A DNA stretch of 64,000 bases from RGIG1918 sp045536045 (lineage in GTDB: Bacteria; Cyanobacteriota; Vampirovibrionia; Gastranaerophilales; Gastranaerophilaceae). Positions 25,400-34,115 of this stretch are shown one piece after another. Under the pieces are notes generated by a model, which made no database searches, was not told where the DNA came from, and saw only the letters and a program-made list of their open reading frames with translations. A program made the translations under genes and the position numbers. Numbering within the stretch: the stretch's first letter is position 1; each line of letters begins with the position of its first letter. The stretch lies in the NCBI GenBank assembly GCA_045536045.1, contig JAZSMU010000006.1, positions 7,640-71,639 of the forward strand, written 5' to 3'.

Positions 25400-26107
25400 A
25401 TGAAAAAAATCTTATTATTAATTATGGCGTTTTTAATTTCTGGCTCTGCCTTTGCTGGAGTTAGCAAAAATTCAATTGAAAATGGCTACATAACAGTTAA
25501 TGCATCTGCGTCAAACAAAGTTGTTCCAAACATTGCAAGTGTTATTTTTTATGTTGAAACACAAAATAAAAGCCAACAAATTGCCGTTGATGAAAATAAA
25601 AAAATCGTTGTAAAAGTTTTGGAAACAATTAAGAAAAATACAGATGAAAAAACAGATACAATTAAAACTTTAAATTATTCAGTTAATCCAACATACATAT
25701 ATTCAGGCTCTAAAAAGACTTTTGACAAATATGTTGCACTAAATACAATTCAAGTTGAAATTAAAAATCCTAAAAATATTTCACTTTTAATTGATGAAAC
25801 ATTAAAAGCTGGTGCAACAAGAGTTTCTGGGCTAAATTACTCATTAGATTATGAAAATTTTGATTATTCTGAATTAATTAATGATGCCGTAAAATCTGCT
25901 AAAAAGAGAGCAGACGCAACAGCTTCAGCTCTTGGGGTTAAAATTGTTGGAATTAAAAATGTAACTACATCATGCTCTGCTGACCAAAATGCTAGATACC
26001 TTTATATGAGTGCAAAATCAGCAAATTCTGATAGTGCTTCTTCATACACTGAAGAAGGTTTGGTTAAAGTTGATGCAAATGTTAATATTGAATTTTGGGT
26101 GAAATAA
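25400..26107 (+). CDS. Exported SIMPL-domain (DUF541) protein
   Basis: 235 residues with a signal peptide (KKILLLIMAFLISGSAFA, cleavage after AFA), then the SIMPL fold: a beta-strand with ITVNASASNKVVPNIA, the middle region TLNYSVNPTYIY, and the late motif AVKSAKKRADATASALGVKIVGI. Family members (YggE, BP26) are periplasmic oligomers of unclear function. It starts 2 bases after ligA with GGAG provided by the ligA end. A good terminator follows. Confidence 0.88.
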   Translation: MKKILLLIMAFLISGSAFAGVSKNSIENGYITVNASASNKVVPNIASVIFYVETQNKSQQIAVDENKKIVVKVLETIKKNTDEKTDTIKTLNYSVNPTYIYSGSKKTFDKYVALNTIQVEIKNPKNISLLIDETLKAGATRVSGLNYSLDYENFDYSELINDAVKSAKKRADATASALGVKIVGIKNVTTSCSADQNARYLYMSAKSANSDSASSYTEEGLVKVDANVNIEFWVK

Positions 26108-26129
26108 CCAAAAATTATATTTTTAAAAT

Positions 26130-26152
26130 GCCTCAGAAATGAGGCTTTTTTT
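26130..26152 (+). terminator. Rho-independent terminator of ligA-SIMPL unit
   Basis: GCCTCA, tetraloop GAAA, TGAGGC, then seven T. A classic strong hairpin, 22 bases past the stop codon; the AAAA before it may let it work for the convergent ABC gene too. Confidence 0.9.
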
Positions 26153-26159
26153 ATTCTTA

Positions 26160-27965
26160 TTATTCTTCTTCGTTTTTAAATTGCATTTCGTAAAGATGTT
26201 TATATGCACCATTTTCAATATTTAAAAGTTCTTCGTGGGTGCCGACTTCTGCAATTTCTCCATCATTAATAACAACAATTTTATCTGCATTTTTAATTGT
26301 TGATAGCCTGTGTGCAATAACAAAAACTGTTTTATTTTGCATTAAATTTTCTAATGCCTTTTGAACAATTGCCTCAGATTTATTGTCTAGTGCTGATGTT
26401 GCCTCATCTAAAATAAGAATTGGAGCATTTTTAATCATTGCTCTTGCAATTGCAACTCTTTGCCTTTGTCCACCAGATAATGATACACCTCGTTCAGACA
26501 ATTTAGTATCAATTCCTAAATTATGCTCTGCTAAAACTTCTTCAAGATGGGCTAGTTTAATAACATTATCCAACTCTTCTTCTGTGGCATTTTGCTTGCC
26601 CATCAAGATATTTTCTTTAATTGAGCCAGAGAATAAGAAGTTATCTTGGAAAACTTCTGCGATATTTCCTCTCAGGCTTTCAAGAGTGTAATCTTTAATG
26701 TTAATGTCGTCAATTAAAATTTCGCCTTTTAAAACATCATAAAATCTAGGAATTAAATTTACAACTGTAGATTTTCCACCACCAGAATTTCCAACAAGAG
26801 CAATTGTTTCGCCTTTTTTTGCTTCTAGGTTAATTCCTTTTAAAACAGGCTTATCTTTTTCGTATTCAAAATAAACATCATTGAATTTTACGCTATTTTC
26901 AACGCTATTTAGAGTTTTTGCGTTTTCTTTATTTTTAATTTCTGGAACTAGGTCAAATAATTCAAAAACACGGCTCATACAAACAAATACTGCTTGTAAA
27001 TTGGTTAAAGTATTTCCTAAATCTTTTGTAGGTTTATAAAGTAATAAAAGTGAAGTTATAAAGCTTGCAAAAGAACCCGTTGTAAGCTCTCCACTAACAA
27101 TTAGAGCGTTTCCATATAGCATAACAAAAGCAATGCCAATTGAGGCAATTAGATACATTATAGGGGACATCCAGCCTGTTCTTTTGATTAATGAAATATT
27201 TAAATCAAAATTTTCTTTAATTTGTGTGTTAAATTTGTTGATTAAATTATTTTGTAAGCCGTAGCCTGTCATAATTTTGTTGCCATGAAAAGTTTCATTT
27301 ATGTTTGTGTTGATGTCGCCACCAACAACAGCTGTTGCGTTTGAAACTTGTTTAATTTTCTTTTTAATAAGGGCTAATGGCAAAAATGCACATCCTAAAA
27401 TAACAACGCCAACAATGGCTAATTTCCAAGAACTATATAATAAAACTGCAATTAAGCCAATTGAGCTTGTTGCTGCAGTAATTAGAGTTTTAATGCTATA
27501 GATAAAAGCCTTAGAGGCTGCTTCTGGGTCTCCTAGAAAACGCATTAAAACTATTCCAGAGCTATTCATATCATAAAATTTTGAATCAAGAGTTGTTAAT
27601 TTTTTAAATAAGTCTATTTTAACTGAATTTGAAATTGTTTGGCTTATCCATTCAATTAAATATGTGTTCAAATATTTTAAAATACCTTGAACAACTGCAA
27701 AAAGAACAATACCTATTGGGATAATTGATGCTAAAAATGTTCTTGTCAGCGTGAAATCTCCAAATTTCATTTCGTTTCCATTAACAACAACATCAATGTA
27801 AGGTTTTAGTGCTAGTGCTGTAACGCCATCTAAAAGCCCTAGCGGAATTGCTAGAGAAAACGCAATTATAATTCTAAAAATTAGTGGTTTAATATATGGA
27901 AAAATTCTTTTAATTAAAAAAGCATAATCAAAAGAAGTCTTTGCCTGTGTTTGTGATAATTCCAT
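26160..27965 (-). CDS. ABC exporter, MsbA/multidrug type half-transporter
   Basis: 601 residues: an N-terminal six-helix transmembrane domain (about 20-330) fused to an ATPase domain (about 365-600). The ATPase has Walker A (GNSGGGKST), the signature LSGGQRQRVAIARA, Walker B (ILILDEATSALD) and the H-loop (VIAHRLSTI). This layout fits MsbA, the lipid A flippase, which the cell would need given lpxB, but drug exporters look the same. GGAG lies 6 bases before ATG 27965. The Nudix gene is 18 bases upstream. Confidence 0.9.
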   Translation of the reverse strand: MELSQTQAKTSFDYAFLIKRIFPYIKPLIFRIIIAFSLAIPLGLLDGVTALALKPYIDVVVNGNEMKFGDFTLTRTFLASIIPIGIVLFAVVQGILKYLNTYLIEWISQTISNSVKIDLFKKLTTLDSKFYDMNSSGIVLMRFLGDPEAASKAFIYSIKTLITAATSSIGLIAVLLYSSWKLAIVGVVILGCAFLPLALIKKKIKQVSNATAVVGGDINTNINETFHGNKIMTGYGLQNNLINKFNTQIKENFDLNISLIKRTGWMSPIMYLIASIGIAFVMLYGNALIVSGELTTGSFASFITSLLLLYKPTKDLGNTLTNLQAVFVCMSRVFELFDLVPEIKNKENAKTLNSVENSVKFNDVYFEYEKDKPVLKGINLEAKKGETIALVGNSGGGKSTVVNLIPRFYDVLKGEILIDDINIKDYTLESLRGNIAEVFQDNFLFSGSIKENILMGKQNATEEELDNVIKLAHLEEVLAEHNLGIDTKLSERGVSLSGGQRQRVAIARAMIKNAPILILDEATSALDNKSEAIVQKALENLMQNKTVFVIAHRLSTIKNADKIVVINDGEIAEVGTHEELLNIENGAYKHLYEMQFKNEEE

Positions 27966-27983
27966 TTCAACTCCTTGTTATCT

Positions 27984-28520
27984 TTATTTATTGTCGCATA
28001 AAAATAAAAATAAGGCAGATAATGTTTGTGCTCCAATTGTGTTGCCTAGTTTTTCTTCATTTTTAAGCCAAGTTGGAATATTTTTAATATCAATTTTTAT
28101 TCTTTCTTGAATGACACCATTGTCGCTTATGGGTTTCATCATTTCTGTTTCATTTTCAATTTTTGCAAGTAAAACAGAAGACATTTCGTCTGTTAAGCCA
28201 GCTGAGCTTGTTAATTTTTCTGTTAAAATTTCAATTTCATCTGCAACAAGCCCAGTTTCTTCTAAAAGCTCTCTTTTGGCACTTTCAATAATGTTTTCAT
28301 TTTCATAAATATCACCAACAAGCCCTGCAGGAAGCTCTATATTAAAACCTTTATGCCCTTCTGAAGTTAGTGGTGGGCGTTTGGTTTTTAGAAATAGTAT
28401 TTCTTTATTTTTTATAACAGGAATAATAATTACAATTGAGCCTGCGTTTCCCCTGTGAGCATAAACCCAGCCATTATTTTCTCTCAATTCCAGATATTTC
28501 GTTTTGTGTAAAATTTTCAT
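27984..28520 (-). CDS. Nudix hydrolase, ADP-ribose pyrophosphatase-like
   Basis: 178 residues. A perfect Nudix box G-x5-E-x7-REUxEExGU is present, ending RELLEETGL, preceded by the substrate strand FNIELPAGL typical of ADP-ribose/ADP-sugar hydrolases (NudF type). The N-terminus (YLELRENNGWVYAHRG) fits that family. It hydrolyses nucleoside diphosphate derivatives such as ADP-ribose. The start ATG 28520 has no ribosome site; a TATTAT box ends 6 bases upstream. Confidence 0.88.
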   Translation of the reverse strand: MKILHKTKYLELRENNGWVYAHRGNAGSIVIIIPVIKNKEILFLKTKRPPLTSEGHKGFNIELPAGLVGDIYENENIIESAKRELLEETGLVADEIEILTEKLTSSAGLTDEMSSVLLAKIENETEMMKPISDNGVIQERIKIDIKNIPTWLKNEEKLGNTIGAQTLSALFLFLCDNK

Positions 28521-28526
28521 AAATTA

Positions 28527-28532
28527 ATAATA
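28527..28532 (-). promoter_or_regulatory. -10 box of the Nudix gene, predicted leaderless
   Basis: TATTAT on the minus strand, then TAATTT and the ATG at 28520; no Shine-Dalgarno. Confidence 0.45.
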
Positions 28533-28561
28533 TAATTTAATTCTTCATAAGGCAAATTATT

Positions 28562-28586
28562 AAAAAAAAGAGGGCAATGCCCTCTT
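28562..28586 (-). terminator. Strong terminator of the coiled-coil gene
   Basis: On the minus strand AAGAGGGC, loop ATT, GCCCTCTT, followed by six or more T. It lies just past the stop at 28590 and separates this gene from the Nudix promoter. Confidence 0.92.
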
Positions 28587-28589
28587 GGA

Positions 28590-29219
28590 TTACAAATTAA
28601 ACAAACTCATTAGAACAGACTTTGTTATATCTCCTAATTCTTCCGATAAATTTGCATAAGAATTTCTTGAATTATTTGAATACGAACCATTGTTACTCCT
28701 TGTGGTATTTCCTGAAGTGTTTTCTAAAAATTGAAGTTGATAATCATTCAAAAAATTCAAATAATCATATCTTCTATCTAGTTCCTCATCAATAAGCTCA
28801 GATTCTTTTGCCTTAATATCCTCACTCAGTGCTGCAACGGATTTTGCCCTTTTGTCTTCTAGTGAATTAAGTTTGTCTAGAAAAATTGAATTATCTAAGC
28901 TTCCAAATCTTGATGCAATATCGTTTTGTAGATTTTTAATCATTGGAGTATAGATTTCATCAATTTTTGCTATTCCACTTTTTGTGTATGCGTCAATTTG
29001 CTCATTTAGAGAATTTAATGTTTTTTCAGAAAATACATTAATATCATCAATATTTTCTGCAAACTCTCTTTCGGCATATTCATACGCTAATTTTTCCCAA
29101 GGAGACATTGTGTAGTTGCTAGCAATATTGCCATTCTCGTCTACTACACTATGAATTTTCGGTGCTCCATTTAGGCTAATTGTTCTGCTCCATGAGTTGT
29201 TTTTGCTTGTTTTAGACAT
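28590..29219 (-). CDS. Coiled-coil protein of unknown function
   Basis: 209 residues, no signal peptide or membrane segment. The first 40 residues are polar. Residues about 45-165 are long charged helices with heptad character (INVFSEKTLNSLNEQIDAY, DKLNSLEDKRAKSVAALSE), followed by an Asn/Ser-rich stretch (about 168-190) and a short hydrophobic C-terminal helix ending FNL. A strong ribosome site, GGAGG, lies 5 bases before the ATG. It has its own terminator. I recognise no family. It could be structural or a secreted filament-like protein. Confidence 0.6.
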   Translation of the reverse strand: MSKTSKNNSWSRTISLNGAPKIHSVVDENGNIASNYTMSPWEKLAYEYAEREFAENIDDINVFSEKTLNSLNEQIDAYTKSGIAKIDEIYTPMIKNLQNDIASRFGSLDNSIFLDKLNSLEDKRAKSVAALSEDIKAKESELIDEELDRRYDYLNFLNDYQLQFLENTSGNTTRSNNGSYSNNSRNSYANLSEELGDITKSVLMSLFNL

Positions 29220-29339
29220 TTTTCCTCCTTTTTTTATTATTAACTAGAGGCGAAATGCCAAAAATTGGTGTTGCACTTTTATATTATCAAAATTTGAGAA
29301 AAAGTATATTGGTAAAAATACCTAATTTAGCTCAAAATA

Positions 29340-31628
29340 TTATATTTTTTTAATTCCTGAAATTGTTGGGTCTAAAAGCCTTTTGCCTACTTGAGAAAAT
29401 TCAATTTGCAAAAGAGTTTTATTTGAATACTCAACAACTTGAATAATTGTTCCTTGACCATATTTTTCATGAATAACTTTTTCGCCTTCAGAATAACTTA
29501 CATTGTTGTTATCTTCTGTTGTTGAATAGTCTTCAATGTAGCCGTTTGTGTATCTAATTGTTTCATCATCTAGTGGGCTATCTAGGTCAAATTGCTCAAT
29601 TTCTTCTTCAGAAATTAGCTCTTCTTCTTTTACTTCGGCTATTTCTTCAATAATTTCTTCTGTTTCTTTTTCTGTTTTTTCTTCAATTTCATTTAAAATG
29701 TTAAATTCGTCTTCTTCTTTATCAAAAAGCTCTGGAGAAACATTATTTTGAGCTTCAGCTTCAACTGTTTCGTCTTTTGCTTCTTCTTCGTTTAACATTT
29801 CATCAAATGCAATTTCAACAGATTCATTAACTAAATCTTCCATTTCAGAATCAGAAAAATCAGCTTCATTTTCTTTAACTTCTTCAACAGTTTCATTTTT
29901 TTCAACTGTTTCAGGAGTGTCTACATTTGCATTTTCAAGATTAATTTCATCTAGAGTGTTTAAAAAGTCATCTGAAAATGTTTCTTTTTCTTCTTCAACA
30001 ATTTCTTCAATTTTTTCTATTTCAGTTTTTTCTTCAACTTCTTCTTGGTTATCAAAAAAGTCTAATTCATCTTCTGAAATTATATTTTCAATATTGAAAT
30101 CATCCTCAATAGTTTCAATTACAACATTTTGAGTTTGTTCGTTTTCTTGTTTCTTTTCTTCTTGAATTTCTTCAACAACTTCTCTATGAATTTCAACAAT
30201 TTCTTCCCTTGTAATTTTTTCTGGTTTAAGTTGAATTGTTGTTTGTGGGTCTGCATTTTTGTTATACAAAAAGCCATCTACAATGTTTTCAATTTCTTTT
30301 GCTTTTTGTTCTCTAAGGCTTTCAATTTTTTCTTTTACTCTTTTGTTTTTAATAACATCACCCTCAAGAGTAACTTTTGCCTCAAATTTGTCGCTATTAT
30401 CAATTTCTAATATTTCATCTTCAATTTTTATGTTTTTAACTATAAAGCCAAAATTGTTTGTGTCATCCCCAAGTAGTAAAACATTTCTTTTTGAAAGTGA
30501 TGAAATAATTTCTTCAAAATATCCAAAATCCTTTTTAGGGTTGAGGCTAGGTGTTAAAATATAATTGTAGCTATTTTCGCAAACTAAAGGCATTTTGCTA
30601 AATGTATGAGAAATTGCAGGAATTAATTTGAATTGTCTTTTTGGATTAATTGCATATTTGATTAATTCTGCATCATAATTTACTTCATTTACTCTTAAGA
30701 ATACGAAAGTTTCTGTTTTAATACTTTTTAAAACAAATTCAATAAATTCTTTTTGCCATAAATTTTTAATATTAGACATATCAACAACAGTGGTTCTTGA
30801 TGTATTCATAATATCTAGTGCAGATTTGAAATCTGATTTTCTATTAGCAAAAATTTCATCTTGTTGATATTTGATAAGTCTGTTTTTTAGAAGCAACAAT
30901 TCTCTAATTGGAGTTACTTTAAATTGTTTTGCAATAACTTTTATGAAGTGGTTAAAAGGAATGAAACCATCTTTTGTAAGTTTTGCATAATTTTTAACTT
31001 CATTAAAAATTTCATCAACAATGGCTTGAGTTTCAACTCTTGCACCGATTAAGATTTTTTCCCAAATTCTGTCAATCACAAAGCTGTTTAATGGAAGTTT
31101 AAAATCAATTTTTGCTTTAATTTTTTGGCTCGCAGGTATTTCAATACCGCCTGTAAAATCAAAAACAACAACTTTTTTGTGAGAATTTAATCTTCTTGCT
31201 AAGTGTGTTGTTAAATAATTATATTCATTGATTTTGTCGCAGAAAATTACGGCATTATTTTCAAAGAAATTAACATTTAATTCAAAATTTCTGCAATTTT
31301 TGGCATCTTCGCCAATTGTAATTGTTTTTTTATTTTGGTTAACAAAGTTTAAAATTTCTCTTTGGTTCGCAAATAAAACTTCTGCGTGCTTGTTTGGCAA
31401 TTGTCTTGTGTATTCAACAATTTCGCCAAGAGCATTTATTGTGTGCATTAATTTAATTTTTGCAATATTTTTTTCGTGGTCAAATTTGTCGTCTGTTATT
31501 TCAACAACTTGCCCAAGATAGCACATTTTGCCATCTCTAACCAACATAAAGTCTGCCAAGCTAATGTTTTCAAACTCTGGCGTGTATAAAACTTTTATGA
31601 AATCGTTTAGTATTTGGATAATTTGCAT
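29340..31628 (-). CDS. HerA-like protein lacking a P-loop, with acidic linker and UvrD/PcrA-type Tudor tail
   Basis: 762 residues, no family known to me. The N-terminus resembles the HAS-barrel of HerA/VirB4-type ATPases (SLADFMLVRDGKMCYLGQVV, about 23-42). Where HerA has its P-loop there is NAVIFCDKINEYNYLTTH (about 125-141) with no GxxGxGK; the next strand VVVFDFTGGIE (153-163) fits the HerA VIDPHGEY position. Residues about 440-690 are very acidic and probably disordered. The last 50 or so residues (EGEKVIHEKYGQGTIIQVV ... GKRLLDPTI) match the Tudor-like C-terminus of PcrA/UvrD, which binds RNA polymerase. Inference: a catalytically dead scaffold linking DNA translocase machinery to transcription. 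The start is ATG 31628, about 27 bases after a probable transcription start. Confidence 0.6.
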   Translation of the reverse strand: MQIIQILNDFIKVLYTPEFENISLADFMLVRDGKMCYLGQVVEITDDKFDHEKNIAKIKLMHTINALGEIVEYTRQLPNKHAEVLFANQREILNFVNQNKKTITIGEDAKNCRNFELNVNFFENNAVIFCDKINEYNYLTTHLARRLNSHKKVVVFDFTGGIEIPASQKIKAKIDFKLPLNSFVIDRIWEKILIGARVETQAIVDEIFNEVKNYAKLTKDGFIPFNHFIKVIAKQFKVTPIRELLLLKNRLIKYQQDEIFANRKSDFKSALDIMNTSRTTVVDMSNIKNLWQKEFIEFVLKSIKTETFVFLRVNEVNYDAELIKYAINPKRQFKLIPAISHTFSKMPLVCENSYNYILTPSLNPKKDFGYFEEIISSLSKRNVLLLGDDTNNFGFIVKNIKIEDEILEIDNSDKFEAKVTLEGDVIKNKRVKEKIESLREQKAKEIENIVDGFLYNKNADPQTTIQLKPEKITREEIVEIHREVVEEIQEEKKQENEQTQNVVIETIEDDFNIENIISEDELDFFDNQEEVEEKTEIEKIEEIVEEEKETFSDDFLNTLDEINLENANVDTPETVEKNETVEEVKENEADFSDSEMEDLVNESVEIAFDEMLNEEEAKDETVEAEAQNNVSPELFDKEEDEFNILNEIEEKTEKETEEIIEEIAEVKEEELISEEEIEQFDLDSPLDDETIRYTNGYIEDYSTTEDNNNVSYSEGEKVIHEKYGQGTIIQVVEYSNKTLLQIEFSQVGKRLLDPTISGIKKI

Positions 31629-31660
31629 ATGCTTTTTGAAGTCTCAACCGTAATGAGTTC

Positions 31661-31666
31661 ATTATA
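31661..31666 (-). promoter_or_regulatory. Extended -10 promoter of the HerA-like gene
   Basis: TGT-TATAAT on the minus strand, 32 bases before the ATG at 31628. The leader shows only a weak GGTTGAGA as ribosome site. Confidence 0.5.
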
Positions 31667-31689
31667 ACAAAAGCAAAATAAATGTAAAA

Positions 31690-32661
31690 TTATATCTTAA
31701 GGACGCTTAATATATTTTTATTTAATTTTTCAAAACTATATGTTTTTTTGCTTGTTTCAACATATTTTTCAATTAAATGTGCAAATTCTGCTTTTTTAAA
31801 ATCGCCCAAACCTCTTGTTCTATATATTTCAGATAATGATTTTGTATTTTTTTCAACAAATTCAGCTTTTTTAATTTTTTCTTTTAATTCATATTTAAAA
31901 TTTTCATTCAAAGCGTCAATTATAAGCTCTAGTGGAATTATATCTTCAAATTCTCCAATTTTAATTAAGCAAAGCTTGTCTTCTTTTCTTAATTTTTCTT
32001 CTAATATTTTTTTAATTTCTTCTGCATCATTATCTAAAAGAATTTTTATTGGAAGCTTAATTTCTTCTAAAAGTTTTAAATATTTTTTCCCAACTTGGTT
32101 TTTGCCACCTGCTTGCATTACAAAAGCACCATTTTCAAAAAAATCTACATCAAGACACTTAGACAATTTTGGAAGCAAGATTTCTTCCGTTATCCCTTCT
32201 GCTAAAATAATTTCTTCAACTGGGTAAAAGCTTTGTGCTTCTTTTCTTAAAATGTTATTTTTGCTATTTTTGTTTTGGTTTTTTAAGATGAGAAACTTAA
32301 TGGCAGGATAAGTATTTTCATCTTCAATTGTTTTTAAAAGGGCATTAAAATTTATTGTATTTTTTAAATATTTTTCGCTTTCTTTATTTTGCAAAAAGCA
32401 TTTTTTCTCAATATCATTAATGAAACTTTTAATATAGTTATCATCTTGCATATCGCAAGTTGAGTTATTGATAATTTTGCTTACCAATTCTATTCTATCT
32501 TCAAGAGTTAAATTTTCTTTTTCTTTGCTGTTTTCAAAAATACAATATTTATTTAAAATATCCTTAAAAACTCTTGAATATTTTTCTTCTGTTGATTTAA
32601 ATCTTAAAAGCCTTTCGGTTGATATAATAAGGTATTTAATTGGTATTTTTTTAAATTTCAT
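31690..32661 (-). CDS. Stand-alone TOPRIM protein of the OLD-nuclease type
   Basis: 323 residues. Residues about 145-245 match the TOPRIM domain of OLD-family nucleases: the first acidic motif EIILAEGITEE (Glu155), a glycine motif MQAGGKNQVGKKY, the metal motif ILLDNDAEE (Asp210, Asp212) and GEFEDIIPLELI. OLD proteins normally carry an ABC-type ATPase before TOPRIM; here the first 140 residues have no Walker A. It may be a nuclease that works with a separate ATPase, or a remnant. Very Lys/Ile/Glu-rich composition. It is divergent from the cysteine protease-like gene; no clear ribosome site precedes ATG 32661. Confidence 0.65.
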   Translation of the reverse strand: MKFKKIPIKYLIISTERLLRFKSTEEKYSRVFKDILNKYCIFENSKEKENLTLEDRIELVSKIINNSTCDMQDDNYIKSFINDIEKKCFLQNKESEKYLKNTINFNALLKTIEDENTYPAIKFLILKNQNKNSKNNILRKEAQSFYPVEEIILAEGITEEILLPKLSKCLDVDFFENGAFVMQAGGKNQVGKKYLKLLEEIKLPIKILLDNDAEEIKKILEEKLRKEDKLCLIKIGEFEDIIPLELIIDALNENFKYELKEKIKKAEFVEKNTKSLSEIYRTRGLGDFKKAEFAHLIEKYVETSKKTYSFEKLNKNILSVLKI

Positions 32662-32743
32662 ATTAAATAAATTGTAAATTAAAATGAGATTTATGGCAAT
32701 TTTTTAACCTTTCTGGTTTTTAAATTAATAAGTAGGGAAATTT

Positions 32744-34081
32744 ATGATTAATAGCGTATCTTTAGGTAATATTTCAAATACTAAAAATACAACACCTCTT
32801 CAAATTAAAAAGCAAGAGGCGACACCTACTTTTGGAAAATTATTCTCACTTAGAAGCTCAAAAAACATTTCAAATGTTTATCAACAAAACCCTATTAGAA
32901 CAAAGCTAACTCAAAATGAACAATATCTATATACGGAAATTGTTAAGGCTGTTTCTAATGCTCAAAATGAAGACAAAAGTGTTCATAATGAGAAATATTC
33001 TCAAGCTCAAAAATTGAACATTCTTTTGATGAATGGAAAACTTTTAAATTCATCTTCAAATGACGGAACAACAACTTTAGAAAATTTATATAAAATTTTA
33101 TCAACAGAAAGAATTAAAGGTTTTTCAAATGTAAAACTTTTAAATCAAACAATTGACGCTATTTTTGACCCTACTATCATCACTCAAAAATTTGGAGATA
33201 TCCCTACTCCTGTTAAGTCAGTTTTAAGTGCCGAACCAGCCATTGTTCAATCAACAGACACAAAATTAAAATCAATTAATGTTGATGAAGTTGGCAGTGG
33301 AACTTGTGCTGCAACAAGCATTGAATACAATATGGCAAATAAAATGCCTGCAGAATTTGCAAGATGGGCAAATGAATTATCAAGCCCTAAATTTTCTGTT
33401 TCGCAAAATGTTAAATCTTCAGCACTATCTAAAAACCCATTAGAAACTTTGGAATTATTCAAATATTTCAAATTCCAGCCAAACAAAATTAATTTTGATA
33501 GCTACAATTTTGAGCTAAGACCAGATAATAATGCAATTTTAAGAGCATATGTTCAAAATGAATACTATGATTCTGGAGAACGTTCTGTAATTGATGTTTT
33601 AATGCAATCAACAATTATGAATATGGGCTCTCGTGGAACATATAATTCCTTAAATGACGCAAGACACTCTGATGATGTTGCAGAGGGGCTTCAAGAACAT
33701 GAAAAAACATTTATGGAATCTATTATTGCAAACAAAGAAAAACTTACTCTAACATATATGACAATTGCGTCTGATAACGAAACAATTCAATCTAGAAGAT
33801 GTTCAAACTCTAAAATTGAAAAACACTTAAAAGACGCATTAGCTATGGGTGAAGATGTAATTATTGGTTATAGAGATACATATCAAGGAAATGTTTTCTG
33901 GCATGAAATTACAATTTCTGGAATGAAAAAAGATAAATTAGGTAGAACAATTTTCTTATGTAATGACACAGACGACAACAAAAACCAATTGTTTGAATGG
34001 AAGGCCTCTGATTTAATTCCAAAAATTCATCATGCAACTTATCCAGCTCAACTTGTTGAAAACGAATATGCCTTAATTTAA
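32744..34081 (+). CDS. Putative papain-fold cysteine protease with lineage-type N-terminus
   Basis: 445 residues, no signal peptide. The C-terminal half shows what looks like a papain-type triad: Cys188 in GSGTCAATSIEY, His387 in FWHEITISGMKKD, and Asn407/Asp408 in IFLCNDTDD, spaced and ordered as in C1/C39/C70-type peptidases. I cannot name the family. The N-terminal 50 residues are polar and contain TPTFGKLF, similar to short Phe-Gly/Lys motifs in two other proteins here. The ribosome site AGGGAA lies 5 bases before the ATG. It could equally be a transglutaminase-like or amidase enzyme; the function is open. Confidence 0.5.
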   Translation: MINSVSLGNISNTKNTTPLQIKKQEATPTFGKLFSLRSSKNISNVYQQNPIRTKLTQNEQYLYTEIVKAVSNAQNEDKSVHNEKYSQAQKLNILLMNGKLLNSSSNDGTTTLENLYKILSTERIKGFSNVKLLNQTIDAIFDPTIITQKFGDIPTPVKSVLSAEPAIVQSTDTKLKSINVDEVGSGTCAATSIEYNMANKMPAEFARWANELSSPKFSVSQNVKSSALSKNPLETLELFKYFKFQPNKINFDSYNFELRPDNNAILRAYVQNEYYDSGERSVIDVLMQSTIMNMGSRGTYNSLNDARHSDDVAEGLQEHEKTFMESIIANKEKLTLTYMTIASDNETIQSRRCSNSKIEKHLKDALAMGEDVIIGYRDTYQGNVFWHEITISGMKKDKLGRTIFLCNDTDDNKNQLFEWKASDLIPKIHHATYPAQLVENEYALI

Positions 34082-34103
34082 TGACAGAATCCTTTATTTT
34101 TGC

Positions 34104-34109
34104 TAATAT
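34104..34109 (+). promoter_or_regulatory. Extended -10 box of tatD, predicted leaderless
   Basis: TGC-TAATAT, six bases before the tatD ATG at 34116; no Shine-Dalgarno. Confidence 0.55.
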
Positions 34110-34115
34110 AGCATT

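Noticed and set aside
29548..30564. Ser/Phe-rich plus-strand reading frames opposite the HerA-like gene
   Set aside because: They are mirror images of the Glu/Lys-rich acidic linker on the minus strand, with no ribosome sites.
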